Assembly: GCA_901456055.1 (NCBI GenBank)
Contig: CABDWT010000002.1
Coordinates: 620,001 to 684,000 of the forward strand
Source: Phytobacter ursingii
GTDB lineage: Bacteria > Pseudomonadota > Gammaproteobacteria > Enterobacterales > Enterobacteriaceae
Direction: 5' to 3'
Length of the DNA stretch: 64,000 nucleotides
Part shown: in pieces, positions 45,618 to 53,067 of the stretch
Layout: each line of letters begins with the position of its first letter
How positions within the stretch are numbered: the first letter of the stretch is position 1
Made by a program: the position numbers and the translations under genes
Notes under the pieces: model-generated
What the model was told of the DNA's origin: nothing
Database searches by the model: none
The model's input: only the letters and a program-made list of their open reading frames with translations

Positions 45618-46025
45618 TTATGCGCTTTTTTGTAGCTCCCGACGCGCCAGGTCGGCAAAGAAGCCACTGCGCGATCCGTATTCCCGATGCCGCTCAACGT
45701 ACGTGTCTATTTTGACTAATAAATTCTGCGGCAAGGTAATGTTCAACTTCACCGCTTTACTGTCATATTTGCTTAAATCAACGTCGACATAAGCCCAAAT
45801 CCCGCCCTGGCAATCTTCATCGTTCATGTGTACGGAAATGCTCTGCGCTTGCGGCACGAGTTCGCCTTTCTCGGTGACATAATCCAGATGAGCATCGATC
45901 GCATTCCAGGCATCGGCGATCGCGGCATCAATCGTGTCACCCGCGAAATAGCAGCCTGTGATGTCCGGTACAAATCCGGAGAAACTGCCGCTATCAGCCT
46001 GATGCAGATAGATCGGAAATTTCAT
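45618..46025 (-). CDS. hicB: HicB-family antitoxin
   Basis: The 135-residue antitoxin has an N-terminal partially degraded RNase-H-like fold (MKFPIYLHQADSGSFSGFVPDITGCYFAGDT) and a C-terminal ribbon-helix-helix DNA-binding part (VKLNITLPQNLLVKIDTYVERH). It neutralises HicA and represses the operon. It is encoded after hicA with a 48-bp gap that contains a GC hairpin, the usual toxin-first order of hicAB. Confidence 0.93.
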   Translation of the reverse strand: MKFPIYLHQADSGSFSGFVPDITGCYFAGDTIDAAIADAWNAIDAHLDYVTEKGELVPQAQSISVHMNDEDCQGGIWAYVDVDLSKYDSKAVKLNITLPQNLLVKIDTYVERHREYGSRSGFFADLARRELQKSA

Positions 46026-46050
46026 GGTTTACCTCTATTAAGATTGAAAG

Positions 46051-46067
46051 GGCACCGGCCCGGTGCC
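46051..46067. other. GC stem-loop between hicA and hicB
   Basis: GGCACCG and CGGTGCC pair around GCC. It lies between the hicA stop and the hicB ribosome site, without a U-run. It could slow ribosomes or cleavage and so set the toxin:antitoxin ratio; that role is inference. Confidence 0.55.
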
Positions 46068-46073
46068 GCTTAA

Positions 46074-46247
46074 TTACATTTGTTTCAGGATCTTCTGCAA
46101 TGTTCCCTTTGCAATATCCTTTTCAGGGTGAGGTACCGTAATCACATATGATACCCCCACCTTGACGAACGTGTGGTGACTCCCTTTCACCCGGTCAAGA
46201 ACCCAGCCACGCTCTTGCAGTTGTTTCATGAGTTCTCTGCTTGTCAT
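46074..46247 (-). CDS. hicA: HicA mRNA interferase toxin
   Basis: This 57-residue protein was read directly from the minus strand and is shorter than usual ORF cut-offs. It begins MTSRELMKQLQERGWVLDR, continues with VKGSHHTFVKVG (the catalytic histidine is in GSHH) and ends KGTLQKILKQM. This is the double-stranded-RNA-binding-like HicA fold that cleaves mRNA. An AAAGGG stretch touches the ATG directly, so translation may be weak, which suits a toxin. hicB follows after 48 bases. A palindromic operator lies upstream at 46288-46339. Confidence 0.92.
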   Translation of the reverse strand: MTSRELMKQLQERGWVLDRVKGSHHTFVKVGVSYVITVPHPEKDIAKGTLQKILKQM

Positions 46248-46287
46248 CCCTTTCGATAATGTCTCCCTTTTTACAATGCAAAGAGAG

Positions 46288-46339
46288 TATACCCACTACC
46301 CACACCAGCACCAATGCATTTGTAGGTATGGTGGGTATA
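46288..46339 (-). promoter_or_regulatory. Operator/promoter region of hicAB
   Basis: TATACCCAC at 46288-46296 is repeated inverted as GTGGGTATA at 46331-46339, with further partial copies (TACCCACACC, GGTATGGTGGG) inside. The arms lie 41-92 bp upstream of hicA and fit HicB autoregulation. Confidence 0.7.
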
Positions 46340-46361
46340 AATGATATTCAGCGTACGTAAA

Positions 46362-46399
46362 CATCCGGGATTTCTCCGGTGGCGCTGCGCTTACCGTGG
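46362..46399. repeat. REP-type element before fosA's 3' end
   Basis: CATCCGGGATTTCTCCGGTGGCGCTGCGCTTACCGTGGCTACC resembles the other CCGGTGGCGCT...TTACCGG elements in the window. It lies between divergently placed hicAB control sequences and the end of fosA and may form the 3' end of the fosA message. Confidence 0.65.
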
Positions 46400-46819
46400 C
46401 TACCCGTCAAAAAACACCATTCCCTTGTACGGCTTCGCGCGGCAGGCGGCCAGCCGCTGCGCGAGGTTGCCCACGTGGGCTTCCAGCTTGTGCCCGTCCG
46501 GGTCGAGAAAATAGAACGACTCCCCTTCGCTTTTGTTCTCTTTCCACGACGTCACGCCCGCCTGCGCAAGGCGTGCCACAAACGCGGCGAAGTCATTTTC
46601 ATCAATGCTAAACGCATAGTGGGTGTAGTCGCTCTCCTGCGAGGCGATGTAGTGCCGCTGCGCGTCCAGCGACAGGCAGAGCCACAGATCGCCACAGCTC
46701 AAGTACGCACCGCTATCCCAGCGCGCATGCAGGGGCAGTCCCAACAGGTGATGATAAAAATCGATGCTACTGGCAATATTGCTGACCGCGAGCGTCAGGT
46801 GATTCAGGCCTTTTAACAT
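46400..46819 (-). CDS. fosA: FosA-type fosfomycin glutathione transferase
   Basis: This Mn2+/K+-dependent enzyme opens the epoxide of fosfomycin with glutathione in the cytosol. Its 139 residues are the standard FosA length. By alignment to the Pseudomonas enzyme the metal ligands are H7, H67 and E113. The substrate residues T9, K93, S97, Y103 and R122 are all present, so it should be active. The ATG at 46819 gives [14 protein letters not shown]; a longer frame is not conserved. It lies 19 bases after a lysR gene. That setting, with repeat elements and no transposase, indicates a resident chromosomal fosA of the Klebsiella/Enterobacter kind. Confidence 0.93.
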   Translation of the reverse strand: MLKGLNHLTLAVSNIASSIDFYHHLLGLPLHARWDSGAYLSCGDLWLCLSLDAQRHYIASQESDYTHYAFSIDENDFAAFVARLAQAGVTSWKENKSEGESFYFLDPDGHKLEAHVGNLAQRLAACRAKPYKGMVFFDG

Positions 46820-46838
46820 GTTGTCATCCCAGTAGAAA

Positions 46839-47732
46839 TTAAAGGCAGTCGAGTAAGTGTTGTCGCAACCACTGGTGCGCCGGGTCACGATGCAGACGTT
46901 CATGCCAGAGCATCAGCATATCGAACCCCGGCAGCGGCACGGGCGGGTCCACCACCTGCAAGGCCCCGGCCTTTTTCACCAGACGTTCCGGCAACACGGC
47001 CACCAGATCGCTGGTCGCCAGCGCCTCCAGCATAAACAAAAAATGGGGTACGGAAAGAACGACGCGCCGTGAAAGCCCACTTTTTGCCAGCACCTCATCG
47101 GTTATCGCGCTAAAGCCCCCGCCTTCCGGCGACACAATCACATGTTCCAGTTTGCAGAACTGCGCCAGCGTCGGGCGCCGTTTTAAGGCCGGATGGTTCA
47201 GTCGCCCGGCCAGTACATAGCGTTCGGTAAACAGCAGTCGCTGGTGCAGCGCAGGCGGCGACCCTTCGCGAGTATGAAAGATCAGATCGACATCGCCCTG
47301 CTCCGCCTGGCGCAAAATCTGCGCGGGGTTTAACTCGAACAGCGCCAGCCGGGTGCCGGGTGCGGCGGCCCGCAGGCTGTTGAGTGCCGGGAGCACCACG
47401 GCGGACTCGGTGTAATCCGTGGCGGCGATCTTCCAGGTCAGATCGGCGCTTGCCGGGTCAAAGGCGCTACCGGATGACACGGCGCTTTCCAGCGCATCGA
47501 GCGCCCGTCGCAACGGCTCCCGCAGTTCATCGGCACGGGCGGTCGGTTGCATGCCACGTGGCCCTGGCAGCAACAGCGGGTCAGCAAAGATCTCCCGCAG
47601 GCGGGCGAGCTGCACGCTGACCGAGGGCTGCGACAAATTGAGCCGCTGCGCGGCCCGCGTCACGTTAAGCTCCGTCAACAGTACATCCAGCGTCGCCAGC
47701 AGGTTCAAATCGATACGACGAAAATTAACCAT
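46839..47732 (-). CDS. LysR-family regulator beside fosA
   Basis: The 297-residue regulator has the winged helix-turn-helix [28 protein letters not shown] in the first 60 residues and a periplasmic-binding-protein-like effector domain after it, of the NodD/LinR-like type. It is divergent from the NAD(P)H oxidoreductase and directly upstream of fosA on the same strand. It probably controls the oxidoreductase and may read through into fosA. The inducer is unknown, perhaps a quinone. Confidence 0.88.
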   Translation of the reverse strand: MVNFRRIDLNLLATLDVLLTELNVTRAAQRLNLSQPSVSVQLARLREIFADPLLLPGPRGMQPTARADELREPLRRALDALESAVSSGSAFDPASADLTWKIAATDYTESAVVLPALNSLRAAAPGTRLALFELNPAQILRQAEQGDVDLIFHTREGSPPALHQRLLFTERYVLAGRLNHPALKRRPTLAQFCKLEHVIVSPEGGGFSAITDEVLAKSGLSRRVVLSVPHFLFMLEALATSDLVAVLPERLVKKAGALQVVDPPVPLPGFDMLMLWHERLHRDPAHQWLRQHLLDCL

Positions 47733-47733
47733 G

Positions 47734-47773
47734 ACTATACCTGCAATAACAGCAATTAATTTCTACTATACCT
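47734..47773 (+). promoter_or_regulatory. Direct repeats in the lysR/oxidoreductase promoter
   Basis: ACTATACCT occurs at 47734-47742 and 47765-47773, 31 bp apart (three helical turns). LysR-type regulators bind such phased sites between divergent genes. Confidence 0.5.
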
Positions 47774-47820
47774 CTTCATTCACTACCGTGGGGGGACTTT
47801 CCCCATACCAGGTACATACG

Positions 47821-48600
47821 ATGAATGTTTTGATGATTTATGCCCATCCCGAATCCCACTCCCTGAACGGCGCACTCAATAACTTTGCTGTTTCACATCT
47901 GGAAAATGCCGGGCACCACGTGCAGGTTTCCGATCTCTACGCCATGAACTGGAAATCACAGCTGGATGCCAACGACACGCTCGCCCCGCTGGCAGGCGAC
48001 CATTTTCACCCGTCAATGGATTCAAAACAGGCCTTTGAGCAGGGTTTGCAGAGTGCGGATATTGCCGCCGAGCAGGAGAAATTACGTTGGGCGGACGCGG
48101 TCATTTTCCAGTTTCCGCTATGGTGGTTTTCGATGCCTGCCATTATGAAAGGCTGGTTCGACCGGGTTTACGCCTACGGATTTGCCTATGGCGTGGGTGA
48201 ACACAGCGATACCCACTGGGGCGATCGCTACGGCGAGGGGAGTCTGTCAGGCAAGCGGGCAATGTTGCTGGTGACGACAGGCGGCTGGGAATCACACTAT
48301 AGCCCGCGCGGAATCAACGGCCCTATCGACGATATTCTGTTCCCTATCCAGCACGGGATGCTGTTTTATCCGGGCTTCGAGGTGTTGCCGCCGCTGGTGA
48401 TTTACCACACCAGCAAAACAGATGATAAGAAATATGCCTCGTATTGCCAGCAACTGGCACACCGTCTGGACACGCTTTGGCAGGCAGAACCGCTGCCTTT
48501 CCGGCAGCAAAACGCGGGGGATTATGTGATTCCCGCGCTGACGTTACGCGAGGATATTGCGCCTGGTGAAGGCGGGTTTGGCGTACATATGAAGTCGTAA
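47821..48600 (+). CDS. NAD(P)H dehydrogenase (quinone), flavodoxin-fold
   Basis: The 259-residue FMN/FAD enzyme of the NQO1/MdaB/KefF group has MNVLMIYAHPESHSLNGAL at the nucleotide site, QFPLWWFSMPAIMKGWFDRVY for flavin binding and TTGGWESHYSPRGING near the active site. It reduces quinones by two electrons and thereby avoids semiquinones. A much longer open frame starts inside the divergent lysR gene, but family similarity begins at the ATG at 47821. Regulation by the adjacent LysR protein is likely. Confidence 0.9.
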   Translation: MNVLMIYAHPESHSLNGALNNFAVSHLENAGHHVQVSDLYAMNWKSQLDANDTLAPLAGDHFHPSMDSKQAFEQGLQSADIAAEQEKLRWADAVIFQFPLWWFSMPAIMKGWFDRVYAYGFAYGVGEHSDTHWGDRYGEGSLSGKRAMLLVTTGGWESHYSPRGINGPIDDILFPIQHGMLFYPGFEVLPPLVIYHTSKTDDKKYASYCQQLAHRLDTLWQAEPLPFRQQNAGDYVIPALTLREDIAPGEGGFGVHMKS

Positions 48601-48617
48601 TGCAGCCAGAAGAATAA

Positions 48618-48937
48618 CCCGGATGCGGCTGCGCCTTATCCGGGCTACCACCACACCTTCGTAGCCCCGGTAAGCGGTAGCGCCACCGGGGGGGTTCCCG
48701 GAGGCGGCTGCGCCTTATCCGGGCTACCACCGCACCTTCGTAGTCCCGGCAAGCGGCAGCGCCACCGGGGGTGTTCCCGGAGGCGGCTGCGCCTTATCCC
48801 GGCTACCACCGCGCCTTCGTAGCCCCGGCAAGCGGCAGCGCCACCGGGGGGGTTCCCGGAGGCGTCGTTGCCTTATCCGGGCTACCACCGCACTTCGTAG
48901 CCCCGGCAAGCGTCAGCGCCACCGGGGGTTTTCAGGA
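48618..48937. repeat. Tandem REP (BIME-like) array, about four 79-bp units
   Basis: The segment GTAG(C/T)CCCGG(C/T)AAGCG... recurs at 48661, 48740, 48819 and 48897, with periods of 79, 79 and 78 bp. Each unit holds two facing palindromes: GTAGCCCCGGCAAGCGGCAGCGCCACCGGGG and GGAGGCGGCTGCGCCTTATCCGGGCTACCACC. It fills the convergent gap between the quinone reductase and the DUF1176 gene. Confidence 0.92.
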
Positions 48938-48943
48938 TGCGCC

Positions 48944-49993
48944 TTACTCCGGCTCTTTAACCTGGGCGACAAACGACGGGAGATCCCAGGTGCCGCCTGC
49001 ACGAACATAGCGGCACATACCGGTGGTGGATTCGCTGCTCTGGGTGAACGCTTTACCGTCCCACACCCACTCAGCGGATGCCCAGCAGTCGCCAATGCCA
49101 CGACCGCGCTGCCCCAGTGAAATCAGGCCATCGCTGTAATCCGAAGCGGAGTCGGTCACCAGCACGGGTTCGCCCGCAAGTTTGCTGTCGATAACCCAGA
49201 AGCCATAGCCTTCGTTATAGGCCGCGCGCCAGCAGAGCGTGGAAATCAGCGCGTGGGTATCGTCCAGCGGCGTCAGGCTGATATCGTTATCCCCTTCATC
49301 CGCCTGCGGGTCCGGCGATTTCAGACGCTCGCAATTGGTGTCTTTGGGTAAAGAGGCAATCAATTTAGGCTTAAGCGCGGCAACTTCCGTTTCATTGAGC
49401 ACACGTTCTTGCGCATCGCTGACTTTGGCTGCCTGAATCACCGGAGGCTCTTTCGCCGCCGGCACACCGCTTTCCGGTTTATCACCTTTCTTCACCAGCG
49501 CGCCGGGGGTGTCCAGACGCCCCTGCACATCATCCATCTTCAGCAGCACCGCTGTCGCGCCATCACCAGACAGCTCGAATGGTTTCGCACCGCCTTTAAA
49601 CTCGACTTTACCGCTGCCTTTTACCGCCTCGATCAGCGCCTGGGTCTGCGCGGGCGATAACCGCCAGGTATCGCTGTCTTCCGGCTCGACTTCACCGATC
49701 TCTTTGTCATCAATCCACAGGACCAGTTTGGGCTGCGGCGAGGTCTCATCAGATTCCATTTCCGCAAGCACAACATCGACAACCAGCGGCGCATTCGCAC
49801 CGGCTTTACGCACCAGCAGTACCGACCCGCTGGCCTCTTCTTCCTTGCTATAACCCGCAGCGCGACAGGTCAGCGTGTTATCACAAACGACTTCCCAATC
49901 TTTGTGGTTAAACGTGGTGCTATTGTTTTCTGCCATTACCGGCGCACTGAGCGTCGCTATCATCACCAGTGCGGCTTTATAACTCTTATTCAT
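48944..49993 (-). CDS. Periplasmic DUF1176 protein
   Basis: The 349-residue exported protein has a signal peptide at residues 1-21 (cleavage after PVMA). The mature protein begins with a cysteine pair around VCDNTLTCRAAGY. It has a C-terminal half with further cysteines (NCERL, TLCWRAAYN, GDCWASAEW, GMCRYVRAGG) that fit disulfides. This is the DUF1176 family; its function is unknown. It is a single gene. The end lies inside the edge of a REP array, so those repeats act at its 3' end. Confidence 0.87.
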   Translation of the reverse strand: MNKSYKAALVMIATLSAPVMAENNSTTFNHKDWEVVCDNTLTCRAAGYSKEEEASGSVLLVRKAGANAPLVVDVVLAEMESDETSPQPKLVLWIDDKEIGEVEPEDSDTWRLSPAQTQALIEAVKGSGKVEFKGGAKPFELSGDGATAVLLKMDDVQGRLDTPGALVKKGDKPESGVPAAKEPPVIQAAKVSDAQERVLNETEVAALKPKLIASLPKDTNCERLKSPDPQADEGDNDISLTPLDDTHALISTLCWRAAYNEGYGFWVIDSKLAGEPVLVTDSASDYSDGLISLGQRGRGIGDCWASAEWVWDGKAFTQSSESTTGMCRYVRAGGTWDLPSFVAQVKEPE

Positions 49994-50130
49994 GCCGTTT
50001 CTCCGTATTCACCATCGCCGACAGTGTGAAGAATTTAGCGCATTCGGAGAAGTGAAATTTTTTCTACGGTGAAAGGAAATAACGTGGATTTGATCCCCCT
50101 CGCACAGGAAGGGGATCGGGAGAGGGGAAA

Positions 50131-50736
50131 TTAATCCAGCTTCAGGTCGCCGTAGCTGTTCACTACGCGGGAGACAATGCCGTAATCAATCGCTTCTTGC
50201 GGGTTCATCCAGTAGTTGCGGTCAGTGTCTTGTTTCACTTTCTCTACCGGTTGCCCGGTCGCATCGGCGATAAGACGGTTCACGCGCTCCAGCATACGGA
50301 TGATCTCTTTCGCTTCGATCTCAATGTCGCTCGCCTGACCACGTACGCCGCCCAGCGGTTGATGGATCATAAAGCGGGTGTTCGGCAGCGCGTAGCGGTG
50401 CTCTTTTTTCGCCGCCAGGAAAATGGTGATCCCGGCGCTCGCCACCCAGCCAGTGCCAATGATATGCACTTCCGGCTTGATGAATTTAATGATGTCGTGA
50501 ATGGTATCCGCGGCTTCAACATGACCGCCCTGACTGTTCAGGTAGATTTTGATTGGCGCATCGCTGATCCCCTGCAACAGCAGCAGTTGAGTCACCACTT
50601 TTTCGGTCAACGTCTGGTTAATCTCACCGGAGATAATGATTGAGCGCGAATCCAGCAACTTCTGCTGCATCATCTGCGTGACGTTGCCGCCTTCGTTCTC
50701 TTTTTTATCGTCGTCTTTACTGCCCATGTAATGCAT
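50131..50736 (-). CDS. Stand-alone ClpP-like serine protease
   Basis: The 201-residue protein has the ClpP fold and a complete catalytic triad: S100 in GWVASAGIT, H125 in FMIHQPLGG and D170 in QDTDRNYW. It is a divergent paralogue, since housekeeping clpP stands beside clpX. The N-terminus is charged (MGSKDDDKKENEGGN) instead of the usual processed propeptide. The loop ASAG replaces ASMG after the serine. The hydrophobic clefts for a Clp ATPase cannot be judged by eye. GGGGGA lies six bases before the ATG. No chaperone gene is near. It is either an alternative Clp subunit or an ATPase-independent protease. Confidence 0.85.
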   Translation of the reverse strand: MHYMGSKDDDKKENEGGNVTQMMQQKLLDSRSIIISGEINQTLTEKVVTQLLLLQGISDAPIKIYLNSQGGHVEAADTIHDIIKFIKPEVHIIGTGWVASAGITIFLAAKKEHRYALPNTRFMIHQPLGGVRGQASDIEIEAKEIIRMLERVNRLIADATGQPVEKVKQDTDRNYWMNPQEAIDYGIVSRVVNSYGDLKLD

Positions 50737-50828
50737 GGTGAATCCCCCGTAGTGATAATGGCATTAAGCATAGTCTACGCCATAAAAGGCGGAAAATAAC
50801 AAGATGTTATCTCCGCACTTTTGGGGGA

Positions 50829-50996
50829 TCAATAACCCAGATCGTCACGACGCAACCCCAGGTCTTTCAGTTGCTCATCGCTGAGATTCTGCAAAATTAT
50901 CCGCGTCTTACGCCGTTCCCATTTTCGTTTCACCCAATGCCACAGTTGTACTAACCCGACAAATGGTCGTTTCGGTCTATTTTCAAAGAATTCCAT
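50829..50996 (-). CDS. DUF1127 small basic protein
   Basis: The 55-residue protein has a very basic centre (HWVKRKWERRKTRIILQNLSDEQLKDLGLRRDDLGY), the signature of DUF1127 (YjiS-like) proteins. In other bacteria such proteins bind RNA or phosphate-related regulators; the role here is unknown. The ATG at 50996 has a GGAGAG site; a GTG five codons earlier extends the frame but is not needed. It is divergent from the MocR gene and shares a CTGTAT-rich region with it. Confidence 0.85.
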   Translation of the reverse strand: MEFFENRPKRPFVGLVQLWHWVKRKWERRKTRIILQNLSDEQLKDLGLRRDDLGY

Positions 50997-51041
50997 CGCG
51001 TCTCTCCTCACCTGAACAGAGCGCTATTTTCTCTGGAATTC

Positions 51042-51171
51042 CTGTATGCAATACAGACGCAGAAATTACTTTTCTTTAACATACAGATCGCCTACAACTG
51101 TATCTGAACGGCATTTTTCTCCGCCATCTGTACTGGTTTTATAATCTGTATGGTGGCAACAAAGGATACAG
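51042..51171 (+). promoter_or_regulatory. Dense CTGTAT/ATACAG array in front of the MocR gene
   Basis: CTGTAT at 51042 pairs with ATACAG at 51051 (perfect palindrome with a GCA centre). ATACAG at 51081 and CTGTAT at 51098 form a second pair. CTGTAC at 51128, CTGTAT at 51146 and ATACAG at 51166 follow. A TATAAT box is at 51140-51145. Seven sites in 130 bp between divergent genes suggest autoregulation by the MocR protein. Confidence 0.75.
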
Positions 51172-51172
51172 C

Positions 51173-52591
51173 ATGACACGTTATGAAAATCTGGCCACCT
51201 TACTGGCGGAGCGCATTGAGCAAGGGCTCTACCGTCACGGCGAGAAATTGCCGTCAGTCAGGAATCTAAGCCAGGAACACGGTGTGAGCATCAGCACCGT
51301 GCAGCAGGCGTATCAGGTGCTGGAAAATCTACAGTTGATCACCCCGCAGCCGCGCTCGGGCTATTTTGTCGCCCCGCGCAAAGCCAAACCGCCGGTGCCC
51401 GCCATATCGCGCCCGGTTCAGCGCCCGGTAGACGTAACGCAATGGGATGAGGTGCTGACACTACTGGATGCCCGTTCGGACAAAGAGATGCTCAACTTTG
51501 GCGGCGGCGCGCCGGACATTTCCCAGCCAACATTAAAACCGCTGTGGCGCGAGATGGCGCGACTGGTGCAACACAACCAGTGTGACATTCTGAGTTACGA
51601 CGCCCTGCAAGGACGGCGCGAACTGCGCGAGCAGATTTCCCGCCTGATGGTTGATGGCGGTACGGTGGTGGATCCGGAGGATATCGTCATCACCAACGGC
51701 TGCCACGGCGCGCTGAGCATTGCCCTGCTTTCGGTCTGTAAACCGGGCGATATCGTGGCCGTAGAATCGCCTTCCTACTATGGCACCATGCAGTTATTGC
51801 GTGGTTTCGGCATCAAAGTGATGGAGATCCCCACCGATCCGGAAACCGGGATCAGTATTGAGGCACTGGAACTTGCGCTGGAACAGTGGCCGATCAAAGG
51901 GGTGATCCTCGTACCCAGTTGCAGCAACCCGCAGGGCTCGATCATGCCGGATGCGCGCAAAAAAGCGATACTGGCGCTGGCGCAGCGCCATGACATTGTC
52001 ATTTTCGAAGACGATATCTATGGCGAACTCGTCACCGACTATCCCCGTCCGCGTACCATTAAATCCCTCGATATTGATGGCCGCGTGTTGCTGTGCAGCT
52101 CGTTTACCAAATCGGTTGCGCCGGGGCTGCGTGTGGGCTGGATTGTACCGGGCCGCTATCGCGATCGGGTGCTGCATATGAAATATGCCGCTATCGGCAG
52201 CACAGTGCCTACTAATCAGTTGGCGATGGCGGCGTTTATTCGCGACGGCCACTACCATCGCCATATTCGCCGGATGCGCCAGTTTTATCAGCAGCACCTG
52301 GAAACCTATACCTGTTGGATCCGCCAGTATTTTCCCTGTGGAATTTGCGTCACGCGGCCAAAAGGCGGGTATATGCTGTGGGTTGAATTGCCGGAAGGGG
52401 TGGATATGATCTGTGTGTCGCGCCAGCTCTGTCGACTGAAAATCCAGACGGCGCCGGGTTCGCTGTTTTCGGCATCAGGAAAATACCGCAATTGCCTGCG
52501 CATCAACTGCGCCCTGCCGCTCACCGAACGGTATCGGGAGGCCATTGCGAAGCTCGGCGAAGCAATTCATATCGCGATGGAAGAGAGTTAA
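51173..52591 (+). CDS. MocR/PdxR-type regulator (GntR helix-turn-helix fused to aminotransferase)
   Basis: The 472-residue protein has an N-terminal winged helix (LPSVRNLSQEHGVSISTVQQAYQVLE, residues ~25-50), a linker and a fold-type I aminotransferase domain. The PLP-lysine is in CSSFTKSVAPGLRVGW. The phosphate and ring contacts are in FEDDIYGELV and PSCSNPQGS. Such proteins sense PLP or amino compounds rather than catalyse. It differs from E. coli YdcR. It is divergent from the DUF1127 gene behind the CTGTAT array. Its target is unknown. Confidence 0.9.
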   Translation: MTRYENLATLLAERIEQGLYRHGEKLPSVRNLSQEHGVSISTVQQAYQVLENLQLITPQPRSGYFVAPRKAKPPVPAISRPVQRPVDVTQWDEVLTLLDARSDKEMLNFGGGAPDISQPTLKPLWREMARLVQHNQCDILSYDALQGRRELREQISRLMVDGGTVVDPEDIVITNGCHGALSIALLSVCKPGDIVAVESPSYYGTMQLLRGFGIKVMEIPTDPETGISIEALELALEQWPIKGVILVPSCSNPQGSIMPDARKKAILALAQRHDIVIFEDDIYGELVTDYPRPRTIKSLDIDGRVLLCSSFTKSVAPGLRVGWIVPGRYRDRVLHMKYAAIGSTVPTNQLAMAAFIRDGHYHRHIRRMRQFYQQHLETYTCWIRQYFPCGICVTRPKGGYMLWVELPEGVDMICVSRQLCRLKIQTAPGSLFSASGKYRNCLRINCALPLTERYREAIAKLGEAIHIAMEES

Positions 52592-52618
52592 TCTCCCTTT
52601 CGCTCAGGGTGTTGCGAT

Positions 52619-53062
52619 TATCCCCGGTGGCGCTCACGCTTACCGGAGCTACAAAACCACCGCACCTGCAGCATCGTAGCCCGGGTAAGGCGCGGCCGCG
52701 CCGCCACCCGGGAGTCTCAATACACTCAGTTTTCCTCCCCGGTGGCGCTCACGCTTACCGGAGCTACAAAACCACCGCACCTGCAGCATCGTAGCCCGGG
52801 TAAGGCGCGGCCGCGCCGCCACCCGGGAGTCTCAATACACTCAGTTTTCCTCCCCGGTGGCGCTCACGCTTACCGGGGCTACAAAACCACCGTACCTGCG
52901 GCATCGTAGCCGGGTAAGGCGCGGCCGCGCAGCCACCCGGGAGTCTCCATACATTCCGTTTTCCTCCCCGGTGGCGCTCACGATTACCGGGGCTACAAAA
53001 CCACCGTACCTGCGGCATCGTAGCCCGGGTAAGGCGCGGCCGTGCCGCCACCCGGGACGACT
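52619..53062. repeat. Tandem REP array, about four 115-bp units
   Basis: CGGTGGCGCTCACG begins units at 52625, 52740, 52855 and 52969 (periods 115, 115, 114). Each unit has a CCGGTGGCGCTCACGCTTACCGG palindrome, an ACAAAACCACCG(C/T)ACCTGC spacer, a GTAGCCCGGGTAAGGCGCGGCCGCGCCGCCACCCGGG palindrome and AGTCTCAATACACTCAGTTTTCCTC. Adjacent units are nearly identical, which indicates recent unequal exchange. It fills the convergent gap between the MocR gene and the TonB receptor. Confidence 0.93.
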
Positions 53063-53067
53063 CACGA

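Noticed and set aside
46400-46819. fosA as a recently acquired mobile resistance gene
   Set aside because: There is no insertion sequence or transposase nearby. The lysR-fosA arrangement and GC content match the neighbourhood, so a resident chromosomal gene is more likely.
47419-47820. The long open frame upstream of the quinone reductase start, giving a 393-residue protein
   Set aside because: It runs through the divergent lysR gene on the other strand. Family similarity begins exactly at the ATG at 47821.
48618-53062. CRISPR arrays in the two tandem repeat regions
   Set aside because: The repeated units are whole 79- and 115-bp blocks without unique spacers, and each is made of REP-type palindromes.
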